IMG/VR virus record: IMGVR_UViG_3300045996_000489
Coordinates: 1-31,325 of that record
DNA length: 31,325 nt
Strand: one strand, 5' to 3'
DNA from: a virus
The notes under the pieces were generated by a model. The model saw nothing but the letters and a program-made list of their open reading frames with translations. It made no database searches and had not been told where the DNA came from. The position numbers and the translations under genes are program-made. The stretch's first letter is position 1. Every line of letters starts with the position of its first letter. Shown here piece by piece: positions 7,431-14,935 of the stretch.

Positions 7431-9418
7431 CTCTGAACCACCCACTCGTCCGAATAGAACACCTCTAAGCCCGCCAGCTTGAACCACGCATCTGCCACAC
7501 CGTTATTGCTGAACTCCAGGAAAGCCCCCTCACTCTGCACGTCACAAAGTACGAGTGGAAACTTCCCAGGAGCCGTACTCGCAGTGATCGTTGCGAGCAC
7601 ATGCGACCTCGTGTTGTCCAGCGTGTACACGGTCGGGATGATTGACCCGTTGCCGGTGATCCGGGGGCGGAATCCATGGATCTGCCGAGGCTCCGGTGAA
7701 GCGGGGGGAAGCCCGGCAGTGCGGTACCGACTGAGGTATCCCGCGCCGTTGTCGTTGTAAATGCTCACGTCACCAGCGGCAGCGCTCTTGGACCTGAAGA
7801 CGGCGCCTGCGGAATACCTGCTCAGGTAGATTTCGAACACCTTCGCCGTCGGGTTCCAAACATTTGCGATGGCCCCAATGTTGGCGAATGCGGTCGAGTC
7901 CCACAGCCCGCAGTAGTTCACGCGATTCCACGCGCGACCCTGCGAGTAATCCCATGCCAGCATTGCATTTGCCGAGGATGCACCGTCGAGAGGGACCTTA
8001 ACGAGCACGATCTTAGCAGCGGGAAAATCGAGGACCTGGACCGTGCCTTGTGCTGCGGCCCAGTTTATGCGGGACCAGTCAGCAGAGTTGAGGTAGGAGA
8101 TGGGCAGCGTGCCGTAAGCGCCCCCCTCGAAGACGTACAAGCCGTCAGTGGCGGCGACAAAGGCATAGCCGAGCGACGAATTGGCGCAAACGCCGAACAC
8201 CGACGGCGTTCCAATGCGCCCATCCACTTGCTGTGGGGGCGCCCACGATACAGGAAGACTGGTATTGTCGCTGCACGCATACGTCCAGCCAGGCCCGACG
8301 AGATACAGCGAGCCACGGAGGACGAATCCCGTCGTGATCTGCCGCTTTTCTTCTAGCTGAATCAGGTGGTTTGCGAGAGTGATCCATTGGGGCGCATTCT
8401 TGTTCGACACGAACACTCCGCTCGTGCCATCGGAGAGCGTGGCGAAATAGACCGCTCTGTCCGAGTATCCCAAAACCTTGAACGGCGAAAACGGCCCGTT
8501 TCCGCTGGCGTCCTGTGAGTACAACCCGAAATAGTTCTTAGCTGCGGTGACAGCCTCAACGGAGGACGATGATCCCAAGATGGCGTCGTTTAGGTTGATG
8601 TCCGGGAATGTCACTGTGCCCGCTCCGCCACCCGTGACGGCCGCCGTGCAACCCGGAACGAAGAAGTACCGCGCGTTGTTCTGCACTGTGGTCATCAGCA
8701 ACGCGGCGGAAACGAAGTTCGTCGGCCATGTTCCGCTAGGGGTAATCTGGACCCGCAGCGTCTTATTGCCAGAAGCCGTGACGCTGCCGGCCACGAGATC
8801 GGCGATCGATCCCGACGAACCGAAGCCAGCCGTAACCGGACAAGGCCGCGTCTCGTATCCCGTGCGCGTCGTGAAAACGACGGCGAGCTTGTGGACACCC
8901 TTAGAAACCGTGCCAGCCGCAGGCTCAGACGTCGAGAACGACATCGCCGTGCTCGCCATTGGGGGCTCGAAGGCTTTATCCGCAGAAGCGGGAGCGGTCA
9001 CACCATCCCAGATACGGGCTTGTGCCGCCCCTGCCCCTGCGGAGGTGATCTGCGCGAAGAGGAGGCGGGCGCCGAGCGAGGCGAAATCCGCAGTCTCGGC
9101 AGTGCTGCCAGTGAGGATGTCTACCTCGGTCCCCGCCGTGAGGTTGCGGAGCGTTACGATGCCGTCAGTCTTATTGAAGTAGGCAATCCGATTCGCCGCC
9201 GCGAGAATCCAGTTGAACATCGACGTGATGCCCTTGTTTGGATTCCATGCCGCGCCGAACCCACGTCGTCCCTGAACCTGTGCGTCCAACTGGATCTCGA
9301 CGTTGTGCGCGAGTTCCGCGAAGTCTTCAATGCCGGATTTATCAAATTGATCCGGGAGACTAGCCGCCCCCCGGATCTTGCTTAGAACAAAGCGCTGGCA
9401 CTCAGCGATAAGCGACAC
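7427..9418 (-). CDS. Large structural protein, probable tail hub/nozzle
   Basis: 663 aa from a GTG at 9418 that has AGGAG (9425-9429) 6 bases upstream; a longer frame to 9556 would run deep into the upstream gene. The N-terminal 45 residues are helical (LIAECQRFVLSKIRG). The rest is rich in short beta strands with repeated aromatic/Gly turns (GVFVSNKNAPQWITL, LVGPGWTYACSD, GLYVFEGGAYGTLPISYL) of the kind seen in beta-propeller tail hubs such as P22 gp10 and T7 gp12. It ends in a beta domain (DAWFKLAGLEVFYSDEW). It overlaps the transpeptidase gene by 4 bases. Fold and role are inferred from pattern and gene order. Confidence 0.8.
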   Translation of the reverse strand: MSLIAECQRFVLSKIRGAASLPDQFDKSGIEDFAELAHNVEIQLDAQVQGRRGFGAAWNPNKGITSMFNWILAAANRIAYFNKTDGIVTLRNLTAGTEVDILTGSTAETADFASLGARLLFAQITSAGAGAAQARIWDGVTAPASADKAFEPPMASTAMSFSTSEPAAGTVSKGVHKLAVVFTTRTGYETRPCPVTAGFGSSGSIADLVAGSVTASGNKTLRVQITPSGTWPTNFVSAALLMTTVQNNARYFFVPGCTAAVTGGGAGTVTFPDINLNDAILGSSSSVEAVTAAKNYFGLYSQDASGNGPFSPFKVLGYSDRAVYFATLSDGTSGVFVSNKNAPQWITLANHLIQLEEKRQITTGFVLRGSLYLVGPGWTYACSDNTSLPVSWAPPQQVDGRIGTPSVFGVCANSSLGYAFVAATDGLYVFEGGAYGTLPISYLNSADWSRINWAAAQGTVQVLDFPAAKIVLVKVPLDGASSANAMLAWDYSQGRAWNRVNYCGLWDSTAFANIGAIANVWNPTAKVFEIYLSRYSAGAVFRSKSAAAGDVSIYNDNGAGYLSRYRTAGLPPASPEPRQIHGFRPRITGNGSIIPTVYTLDNTRSHVLATITASTAPGKFPLVLCDVQSEGAFLEFSNNGVADAWFKLAGLEVFYSDEWVVQR

Positions 9419-9429
9419 GGGCCGCTCCT

Positions 9430-10014
9430 TTACAGGATCGTTACCGCGCCAACGTTCGGCAGCACCGTGTAGAAAACGGTGTAGGTCGTTTCGGTGAGCG
9501 AACCTGTCGGTTGAAGTTTGACCGTTGCTTTCCCTGTGCCCGTGACGAAAGTCCACGAGAGCGTCAGAGTCCCCGAAGAAACAGCCTTGGCGTCGGTCGT
9601 AGCGAGGTCCGTGATGGCGAGGGTCTTAGTCCCCGCCTTGTCCACCGCCGCGTAGTTCACGGTTACCTGCATAGCCTGATGGTCCGTGCCGTCCGAGGCA
9701 AAGATCGTAGCGAAAATCGTCCCCCCGCAATAGGAGTCATTGGCGAGGGCAACGTCAAAGAGCGAGGTGGCAGATCCATCGACAATCGTCTTGGCGACGA
9801 CATTGAAGACTGCGCGACCGCCCGCCACGACAGTTGAGTCGGTAGCGTCAGCCTTAATGAGCGGCACTACACCCGTACCTGCGGCGTTGATCGACTCCAG
9901 GGATTCGTTGCTAATAAGATCGGGCGGCTTCTCCAGGCGCACATCGGCGTCAGGGACGACTTTCCAGAACTTTAAGGCCGCTCGTGAAGTGGGGCGAAGG
10001 CGTTGTCCTGCCAT
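9430..10014 (-). CDS. Beta-rich structural protein of the head-tail module
   Basis: 194 aa from the ATG at 10014, preceded by AAAGGG; an ATG at 10035 adds seven residues but has no ribosome site. The N-terminal 35 residues are basic with a Trp (ALKFWKVVPDADV). After that the protein is built of Thr/Val/Ala strands (TVVAGGRAVFNVVAKTIV, QVTVNYAAV, TLTLSWTFVTGTGK), consistent with an immunoglobulin-like or jelly-roll virion protein. It is followed after 11 bases by the hub-like gene. It could be a head decoration or tail accessory protein. No family is recognised. Confidence 0.75.
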   Translation of the reverse strand: MAGQRLRPTSRAALKFWKVVPDADVRLEKPPDLISNESLESINAAGTGVVPLIKADATDSTVVAGGRAVFNVVAKTIVDGSATSLFDVALANDSYCGGTIFATIFASDGTDHQAMQVTVNYAAVDKAGTKTLAITDLATTDAKAVSSGTLTLSWTFVTGTGKATVKLQPTGSLTETTYTVFYTVLPNVGAVTIL

Positions 10015-10156
10015 GGGTTTGGCCCTTTCATCCAAGCCGGGTTGACCGGCAGTGGTCAGGGAGGACTCATTCCCGACCTGAACCCAGTGTACCCTTAAAA
10101 CTACAAATGTAGAGAATTATGTTTTAAACGAATGCAGGGGACAATGTTCCGGCGGC
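10015..10156 (-). promoter_or_regulatory. Intergenic control region: promoter boxes plus nested dyad
   Basis: On the minus strand a -35-like TTGTCC (10139-10144) and a -10-like CATAAT (10116-10121) are 17 bases apart. The perfect dyad CTAC-AAAT-GTAG (10101-10112) follows 3 bases after the -10. A wider inverted repeat TTAAAAC/GTTTTAA (10095-10101 and 10121-10127) encloses it. This is the best promoter/operator arrangement in the window, and it precedes the gene starting at 10014 with a leader of about 85 bases. Confidence 0.55.
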
Positions 10157-10390
10157 CTAGCGCCTGTCTAGTTTGCCTTCGATGCGGGCGAGCCGCTGAT
10201 CGATGGACTGCATGTATACCCTGCTCGTTTCGGCGTCTCGCTCAACACGCTGGGAGCGCTCAACACTTTGCTCTGTCTGGGTCTGGAATGCCGACAGCCT
10301 GCTCTCGACCGTGAGCGCCCATCCGAGTACCGCAATCAATGCTGTCACGAGTATCCCGACCATCGCGCCCTTGCGTGTTTCCGATGCCAT
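10157..10390 (-). CDS. Membrane-anchored coiled-coil protein (holin/lysis-accessory candidate)
   Basis: 77 aa from ATG 10390, which follows the upstream stop by 4 bases; a start at 10420 would overlap the upstream gene. Residues about 8-26 form one transmembrane helix (GAMVGILVTALIAVLGWAL). Residues 28-75 are a charged coiled coil (heptad-like VESRLSAFQTQTEQ, ending IDQRLARIEGKLD). Small proteins with this layout in phages are often holin-associated (XhlA-like) or virion membrane-channel proteins. The sequence does not decide between these. Confidence 0.7.
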   Translation of the reverse strand: MASETRKGAMVGILVTALIAVLGWALTVESRLSAFQTQTEQSVERSQRVERDAETSRVYMQSIDQRLARIEGKLDRR

Positions 10391-10394
10391 CGCT

Positions 10395-11372
10395 TTAGTA
10401 CCTTTCCACCGGCCCCGCATTCCTGCGCGAATTTCTCCACCCGGAAAGCACCACCGGGTTTCGCGCAGCGCTTCTGTCCTTTGATCGAATCAGCAGCCCG
10501 TACAGCCCACCGAGATCCGCATGCTGCTCCGTCGGCCCGAGGGCAATCTGATTGAGTTGCTTGAACTTCCCCGTCGCGCCCACGCGATCGAGAGTCGCCA
10601 ACGCCGCGCCGCGATATGCCAGGAATCCGAGGCAGTCATCGAAGCCGAGCGATGCCGTTGGGGTCGCATACGTGGGGGCGCTGGCCGAAAGATAATACAC
10701 CATCTTTATCTGCCGAATAGTAGTCGCCGGAGGCACGCGGAACGCCCCATTGATCCAGGCGTACACGCCCAGGCTCCCGCCGGGAGTCTGCGGGAAATTA
10801 CTGACCTCCGGGACGCTCAGCACTTCCGTCCAATCCTGGGATGATTTGGTAGCCGTGCCGCCGCTGGAGTATGTTCCGGTCGCGGTACAGCCCATCAGGT
10901 CGAACGTGTCGGCGCTCTGAACCACGATTGACCACTGGTCGTTCACGTCGTCCGTCAGCCCCACGATGCCGAAGATGAGCACCATGTCGCCCGTCGTATA
11001 GCCGTGCCCAACCGCCGTGATGCGAACGAATGGCGCTCCCGGAGTTGCCGTGTTCGGAGCGGCGCCGGTGATCGCTACGGAACCTGCGGAGTCCCGCTCC
11101 CAGAGCGGATTCATCGTGGGCTCAGAGAAGTTCGCCGCTCCCATTGTGGAAGGCTTGATGAACGACGTGTACGCTGGCAGGTTGCCGTAGCGCGTGCGCG
11201 TGATATTCTTCAGCCCGCCAGACTCCATCCCCTTGTAGAGTTCGGAGAATGCCTGCTGAAGATAGGGGTCGCACTTCCCCGAGGCGTCCGTCCACACCTG
11301 ACCCGCAGCGACTTCCGTGTCCCCGAGGTGGACTCGAAACGCTGCGGTCACGTCCGTGTAGATCGGAATCAC
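10395..11372 (-). CDS. Head-tail connector (neck)-like structural protein with inserted beta domain
   Basis: 325 aa. The N-terminal about 80 residues include a helix (CDPYLQQAFSELYKGMES). Residues about 112-175 are a separable beta domain (VRITAVGHGYTTGDMVLIFG, then DTFDLMG, TYSSGGTAT). This resembles the small domain sometimes annotated in phage tail proteins as E1-FCCH-like, and related copies occur in the fibre and tailspike of this window. The C-terminal half is a mixed structural region without catalytic motifs. It overlaps the 66-aa gene by 4 bases upstream and sits between coat and hub genes, where P22 has its gp4 adaptor. The connector role is inferred from order alone. Confidence 0.7.
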   Translation of the reverse strand: MIPIYTDVTAAFRVHLGDTEVAAGQVWTDASGKCDPYLQQAFSELYKGMESGGLKNITRTRYGNLPAYTSFIKPSTMGAANFSEPTMNPLWERDSAGSVAITGAAPNTATPGAPFVRITAVGHGYTTGDMVLIFGIVGLTDDVNDQWSIVVQSADTFDLMGCTATGTYSSGGTATKSSQDWTEVLSVPEVSNFPQTPGGSLGVYAWINGAFRVPPATTIRQIKMVYYLSASAPTYATPTASLGFDDCLGFLAYRGAALATLDRVGATGKFKQLNQIALGPTEQHADLGGLYGLLIRSKDRSAARNPVVLSGWRNSRRNAGPVERY

Positions 11373-11569
11373 GGGTTTATGCTCCTCAAGTACGCTCCGA
11401 GTTCAATCAGAGACATCACGCCGCCACAATTGGTCACCCTCACGTTGCCGCGAGCGCGGATAACCGTCAAGATGAGTTCCAATTGCTCTATCCCAATGCA
11501 GCAATTGGCGAAATTGATGTGCGGCTCCTCATCTGCGACGACGGACGCCACTATTGACGGCGAGAGCAT
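11369..11569 (-). CDS. Small hypothetical protein, 66 aa
   Basis: 66 aa. Its ATG begins directly after the TAG of the upstream gene, and its stop overlaps the downstream ATG (ATGA), so it is locked into the operon. The composition is hydrophobic with Ile/Val strands (LELILTVIRARGNVRVTN) and a C-terminal helix (MSLIELGAYLRSI). Three Cys (two adjacent) are present, but no clear metal site. No transmembrane helix is evident. Function unknown. Confidence 0.65.
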   Translation of the reverse strand: MLSPSIVASVVADEEPHINFANCCIGIEQLELILTVIRARGNVRVTNCGGVMSLIELGAYLRSINP

Positions 11570-12424
11570 CTACTTCGTCGCCCCCTGTTGCCCCGCCTTC
11601 TCTGCCCGCATCTTGGCGTTATTCGCCTCGATCCGCGCCTTCTGATCGCGTTGGAACGCGAACACGCCGGGATCGACGTCTTCCGTCACTTCCATGCCGA
11701 TGTCGCGGTAGAACTTCACGAGGTTCTGATCGCAGTGTTTGCACACCGTCGCCATCGAGTTGATGTCCTCGTAGCACGCCGGGCACTTCTTGAGCAGCAC
11801 CGTGTCGATCTTCTTGTACCACTCGCGGTCTTCCGACCCGAGCCAGCGGAGCGCCCGACGGTGGTCGTTGGTGATGAACTCCCGCTTGCCGGTGATCCAG
11901 TACTCGTCGGCCTTCATGACGAGCCAGCGGAAGTACTCCGTCTGGACAGCGACGAGTTGGTCCAGTTCGAACCGCGTGGGCTTCTCACCCTGGAGCACCA
12001 TGATCCCCGGCTTCGCACCGCTGGCGTTCCCCGGGGCGTCCTGCGCCCACTGGCGCAACAGGTCTTCCGCCACGCCGTAACAGTGGACCGGCGACTGTTG
12101 CATGTCGTAGGCGTTCGGGTCGGTCGGGTCATTGCCCGCGCCGGCAGCCTTCGACAGATCCCGCGTCAGGGTGAAGGTGTCGTATACCTTCAGCAGCGCG
12201 TAGCTACCCTTCGGGACTGCGGGAATCCGATACTCCTTGCGCCCGCCACCGTGGTTCATGATGTGGCGCAACTCCTCCGGGAAGATCGAACAGAGGGTGA
12301 CGTTGTTCGGGATGTAAGGCCGACCACCCGTAAACGGGTTGGGCATGAATACGTCGGCTTCGACGGTGATGCAGTTTTCCAGCGGGATCGAGGAAGCGGG
12401 CTGCTCCAAGACGTTTGTGCTCAT
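11570..12424 (-). CDS. Zinc-ribbon-containing head-module protein
   Basis: 284 aa, start overlapping the upstream stop (ATGA). Residues 1-205 are mixed alpha/beta with several Trp/Tyr-rich helices (VQTEYFRWLVMKADEYWITG). A zinc ribbon follows: Cys214-P-A-Cys217, ten residues, then Cys228-K-H-Cys231. The C-terminus is a charged helix (DQKARIEANNAKMRAEKAG). It lies between the capsid gene and the neck-like gene and is probably a virion or assembly protein. A small zinc ribbon near the C-terminus could bind DNA or another protein. No named family is recognised. Confidence 0.75.
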   Translation of the reverse strand: MSTNVLEQPASSIPLENCITVEADVFMPNPFTGGRPYIPNNVTLCSIFPEELRHIMNHGGGRKEYRIPAVPKGSYALLKVYDTFTLTRDLSKAAGAGNDPTDPNAYDMQQSPVHCYGVAEDLLRQWAQDAPGNASGAKPGIMVLQGEKPTRFELDQLVAVQTEYFRWLVMKADEYWITGKREFITNDHRRALRWLGSEDREWYKKIDTVLLKKCPACYEDINSMATVCKHCDQNLVKFYRDIGMEVTEDVDPGVFAFQRDQKARIEANNAKMRAEKAGQQGATK

Positions 12425-13089
12425 AAAGTGACCAGATTCTCTCCAGATTGATGTTTGGGCCTGAACATGACCGCCGGCAGCGACACATTGCCGTTGCGCT
12501 TGCCGGGGTCGGGACTGACTGGCAGGGCATCCGAGATCCGCTCGCGGATGTTCTCCTGCCGCTTCTGATCTTTCTTCTGCTCCCGCGATTCGAAGGCATT
12601 GGCGATATCGGACGCCTTGATTTCACGGGATCGCTGACGAGCGCGGATGAGCGCCATGTTGAAAATCTCGCCGGGAACCGTCCCGGGCGGCATGGCGACC
12701 GTGCGCGTCTCTGTCTCTACCGGCGCCCACGACCCGTTCTTCGGGTAGGGCAGCCGCGTGCCAAAGGTTTCCAGCCACTCGCGCGGCGACATCGGGTACT
12801 GCAACGAGCAGAGCACCCACTGATCCTCCATCGTTGGGTCCGTCTTGCGAATCTCCCACCGAGGCTCGGCAATGACCAATCGCCCCGCCACGCATTCCGC
12901 AGAATGCACCGAGACGTTCAGCCCGCACGGACAGCGGTAGTCCCATACCGGCGTGCCATCATCGTTCATCGAACGCATGGCCCGCTTGAAGTCTGCCGAC
13001 TCGCTGTGAATCCATCGGTACAGCGGATTCTGCCCTAACTCCGCGAGGAGCATTCGGTTCAGCTTGGAGATGTGTCGTTCGGTCGTCAT
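12421..13089 (-). CDS. Head-module protein with Cys/His motif
   Basis: 222 aa, starting 5 bases after the stop of the sponge-like gene and overlapping the next gene by 4 bases. The N-terminal helix (ISKLNRMLLAELGQNPLYRW) is followed by a compact Cys/His cluster at residues 53-66 (Cys53, Cys55, His62, Cys66) that may hold a metal. The middle part is Trp/Pro-rich (QWVLCSLQYPMSPREWLETFG). The C-terminal third is a charged helix with many Arg/Lys/Glu (residues about 150-195). It shares Cys motifs and operon position with the downstream 284-aa protein, and the two may act together. Function unknown. Confidence 0.75.
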   Translation of the reverse strand: MTTERHISKLNRMLLAELGQNPLYRWIHSESADFKRAMRSMNDDGTPVWDYRCPCGLNVSVHSAECVAGRLVIAEPRWEIRKTDPTMEDQWVLCSLQYPMSPREWLETFGTRLPYPKNGSWAPVETETRTVAMPPGTVPGEIFNMALIRARQRSREIKASDIANAFESREQKKDQKRQENIRERISDALPVSPDPGKRNGNVSLPAVMFRPKHQSGENLVTL

Positions 13090-13094
13090 TGAGT

Positions 13095-13472
13095 TTACTT
13101 CGCGTGCGTGCCCTCAACGCCGCGCTTGATCCGCGCCACAGTGCGCCGCTGGAGCCACATTAGGGCATCTTCGCAGTGCGTGAGCGCGATGGCGTTCTCG
13201 CGGCAGGAGAACGGCCCCGCCTGGAACGACCGCAGCCGGTCGATCACGATGGCGAGCAGCGCCTCCTGCGTGATACCGTTGACGCCGAATTCTTTGATCG
13301 GGCCGTTCTGGAACGAGATGCGCAGCGCATTCAGCGCCTTTTCCCCGTCAACGGCGCAGGTCGAAACCTCATACTCGTGGTTCGCTCCGCCCGCTCCCGG
13401 CTCATCCAAAACAGCTACATGCAACTGCACGGCTTGGTCGCCGCTTACAATGTGATCCGATAATGTTCTCAA
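13095..13472 (-). CDS. Acb2/Tad1-like cyclic-nucleotide sponge (anti-CBASS/anti-Thoeris candidate)
   Basis: 125 aa from a TTG at 13472, chosen because AAAGGTGG lies 7 bases upstream; the upstream frame extension overlaps the capsid gene and a hairpin. Residues 17-56 are beta-like (NHEYEVSTCAVD, LRISFQNG). The conserved block I-S-F-Q-N-G-P-I-K-E-x-G-V-N-G-I-T (52-68) follows, then a helical hairpin (EALLAIVIDRLRSFQAG, FSCRENAIALTHCEDALMWL) and a closing RRTVARIKRGVEGTH. I recognise this layout from small phage proteins assigned to the Acb2/Tad1 hairpin group, which sequester immune cyclic nucleotides (CBASS cyclic oligonucleotides, Thoeris gcADPR). The family call is from memory, and ligand choice cannot be read from sequence. 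It sits between the capsid gene and the next head gene. Confidence 0.7.
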   Translation of the reverse strand: MRTLSDHIVSGDQAVQLHVAVLDEPGAGGANHEYEVSTCAVDGEKALNALRISFQNGPIKEFGVNGITQEALLAIVIDRLRSFQAGPFSCRENAIALTHCEDALMWLQRRTVARIKRGVEGTHAK

Positions 13473-13494
13473 AGCAAAACCACCTTTCAAAATC

Positions 13495-13526
13495 AGGGGC
13501 GGCCCCGGAGGATTTGGACCGCCCCT
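13495..13526 (-). terminator. GC-rich hairpin between capsid and sponge-like genes
   Basis: AGGGGCGG (13495-13502) pairs with CCGCCCCT (13519-13526), 8 bp, with possible further pairing inside. On the transcribed strand it is followed by GATTTTG, a short U-rich run. It lies 14 bases after the capsid stop and 23 bases before the TTG start. It could be a leaky terminator that lowers expression after the abundant capsid message, or a 3'-end stabiliser. Confidence 0.45.
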
Positions 13527-13539
13527 GCCCTTACGGGGA

Positions 13540-14904
13540 TTACCAGCCAGTTGGCACAGCCAAACTGTCAATTACTCCATCGGCCCCCGGATCAAGAGAT
13601 CCGAAGTCATACGACGCCTCGACAAAGAACTCCGTGAACGACTGCACCGTACCATCGGTGCCGCGTCCCTCGAAGAACTTGCTGCCCGAGTTCGCGTCGG
13701 TGTAGAAGCGAATCGGATGGAGCTCGGCGCGGAACCACTTCGGAAGGTTCAGGAAGTCGATCTTCGCCTTGTCCTGCCGCTTAGAGATCAGGAGCGGGAT
13801 GCCGCAGAACCGCACCTCGTCCTTGTAGCCGTGGTTCGTCGGCAGCAGATCCTTGCCCTTGCCAGCGTCGGTCGCGCCCCGGTCGATGAACACGTTGTTG
13901 ATCGTGGTCCCGAGCTTCTGGATCGCCGCCCGCTGCGCCATGTGCGTGACGCCGAGCAGATCGTCGCCGGAGCTGATCGTGCGCCGCTGGATGAGTTGGT
14001 CGATCATCAACTGGCCGTGATCGAAGGTGACACCGCCGGACGACCCGTTGACACGCGAGCAGTTGATCTGCGGGACGCTCGAACGGAGCACGCCGAGGTA
14101 GTAGTCCGTGCCGGTGATGGAGTGGACATAGCCCATTCCGTGCCGGTAGGAGTCGCCGCCGATGCCGCCCGCAACCGTCTTGTCGGGCCAGGTAGAGGCG
14201 AACGAGGTCGGGGTCGCCGGGCCGTAGGACTCCAGACCCACGATCGTAATCACGTTGGTCTGCGAGTTCATGCCGGTGACGGCCTGATCCACCGTGACGG
14301 TCTTCGCCGTGTAGTCGATGGAGTTGATGCGGACATTGGTCATCGCCGCAGTGAGGTTGACGGACAGATCCGACTTCCACACATCCACGACCATGCCCTC
14401 GCGCAGGAGGTTGACGCCGAGCGTGTCGCTGGCGCCGGCGAACGTCAGAACGGTGGTCGTCTGGGCGCTCGAAGCATTCGTGAGCACGCCCGTGCCGTTC
14501 TGGTGCAGCGCGATATCGTCATCGATCATCGCGTCATCGATCGCGTGCGCCACGGTTTCGCTGAGCACGTCGATGGTGGACTGAGCGGAACTGCCGCTCG
14601 TGTTCTGCTGCTCGCGGGTCACCCGGTACCCACGGTAGGTCGTGATGTAACCCGCCGTGAAGTTGCCGAGCACCATGCCGGTGCCCTTGCCGAGCGAAGC
14701 GCTGTTGGCGCTGGCCTTCCGGAGCGAACCGCCACGGAAGCGCATGTACGGAGCGCGGTACAGATACCGCGAAACGTTCTTGACCTTCGAAGACTTCTTG
14801 ACGCGAGCAGAAAGCTGGTCGGACTCCTCGAACAGGAGCTGCATTTCCTTTTCGACCACTTCCAACTGCGCCGGGGTGATATCGGTAATGGCTGGACTTG
14901 CCAC
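13540..14904 (-). CDS. Major capsid protein
   Basis: 454 aa from a GTG at 14904 with GAGGA 8 bases upstream. The N-terminal helical region (ITPAQLEVVEKEMQLLFEES) precedes an HK97-fold-like body: an arm with RAPYMRFRGGSLRKA, then helix-rich and strand-rich parts (ETVAHAIDDAMIDDDIAL, LMIDQLIQRRTISSGDD, FIDRGATD) and a C-terminal beta part (FFEGRGTDGTVQSFTEFFVEA). Residues about 165-215 look like a small beta insertion domain (VVDVWKSDLSVN, KTVTVDQAVTG). Position after portal and scaffold-like genes, and length, support the coat assignment. HK97-fold membership is an inference from gene order and pattern. Confidence 0.85.
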   Translation of the reverse strand: MASPAITDITPAQLEVVEKEMQLLFEESDQLSARVKKSSKVKNVSRYLYRAPYMRFRGGSLRKASANSASLGKGTGMVLGNFTAGYITTYRGYRVTREQQNTSGSSAQSTIDVLSETVAHAIDDAMIDDDIALHQNGTGVLTNASSAQTTTVLTFAGASDTLGVNLLREGMVVDVWKSDLSVNLTAAMTNVRINSIDYTAKTVTVDQAVTGMNSQTNVITIVGLESYGPATPTSFASTWPDKTVAGGIGGDSYRHGMGYVHSITGTDYYLGVLRSSVPQINCSRVNGSSGGVTFDHGQLMIDQLIQRRTISSGDDLLGVTHMAQRAAIQKLGTTINNVFIDRGATDAGKGKDLLPTNHGYKDEVRFCGIPLLISKRQDKAKIDFLNLPKWFRAELHPIRFYTDANSGSKFFEGRGTDGTVQSFTEFFVEASYDFGSLDPGADGVIDSLAVPTGW

Positions 14905-14935
14905 GGTATAAATCCTCTATGAAAACAACTGGTTT

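Noticed and set aside
7431-7487. Longer start for the transpeptidase gene
   Set aside because: The ATGA overlap at 7427-7430 fits the pattern of the operon; the extension is inside the upstream gene.
9419-9556. Longer start (46 extra codons) for the hub-like gene
   Set aside because: It would sit inside the upstream gene without a ribosome site, while GTG 9418 has AGGAG at the right distance.
13717-14922. Long plus-strand frame (401 codons) antisense to the capsid gene
   Set aside because: It is a shadow of a GC-rich gene: the product is a low-complexity Arg/Val/Asp mix without motifs, and the minus-strand capsid frame has a good ribosome site and family-like sequence.
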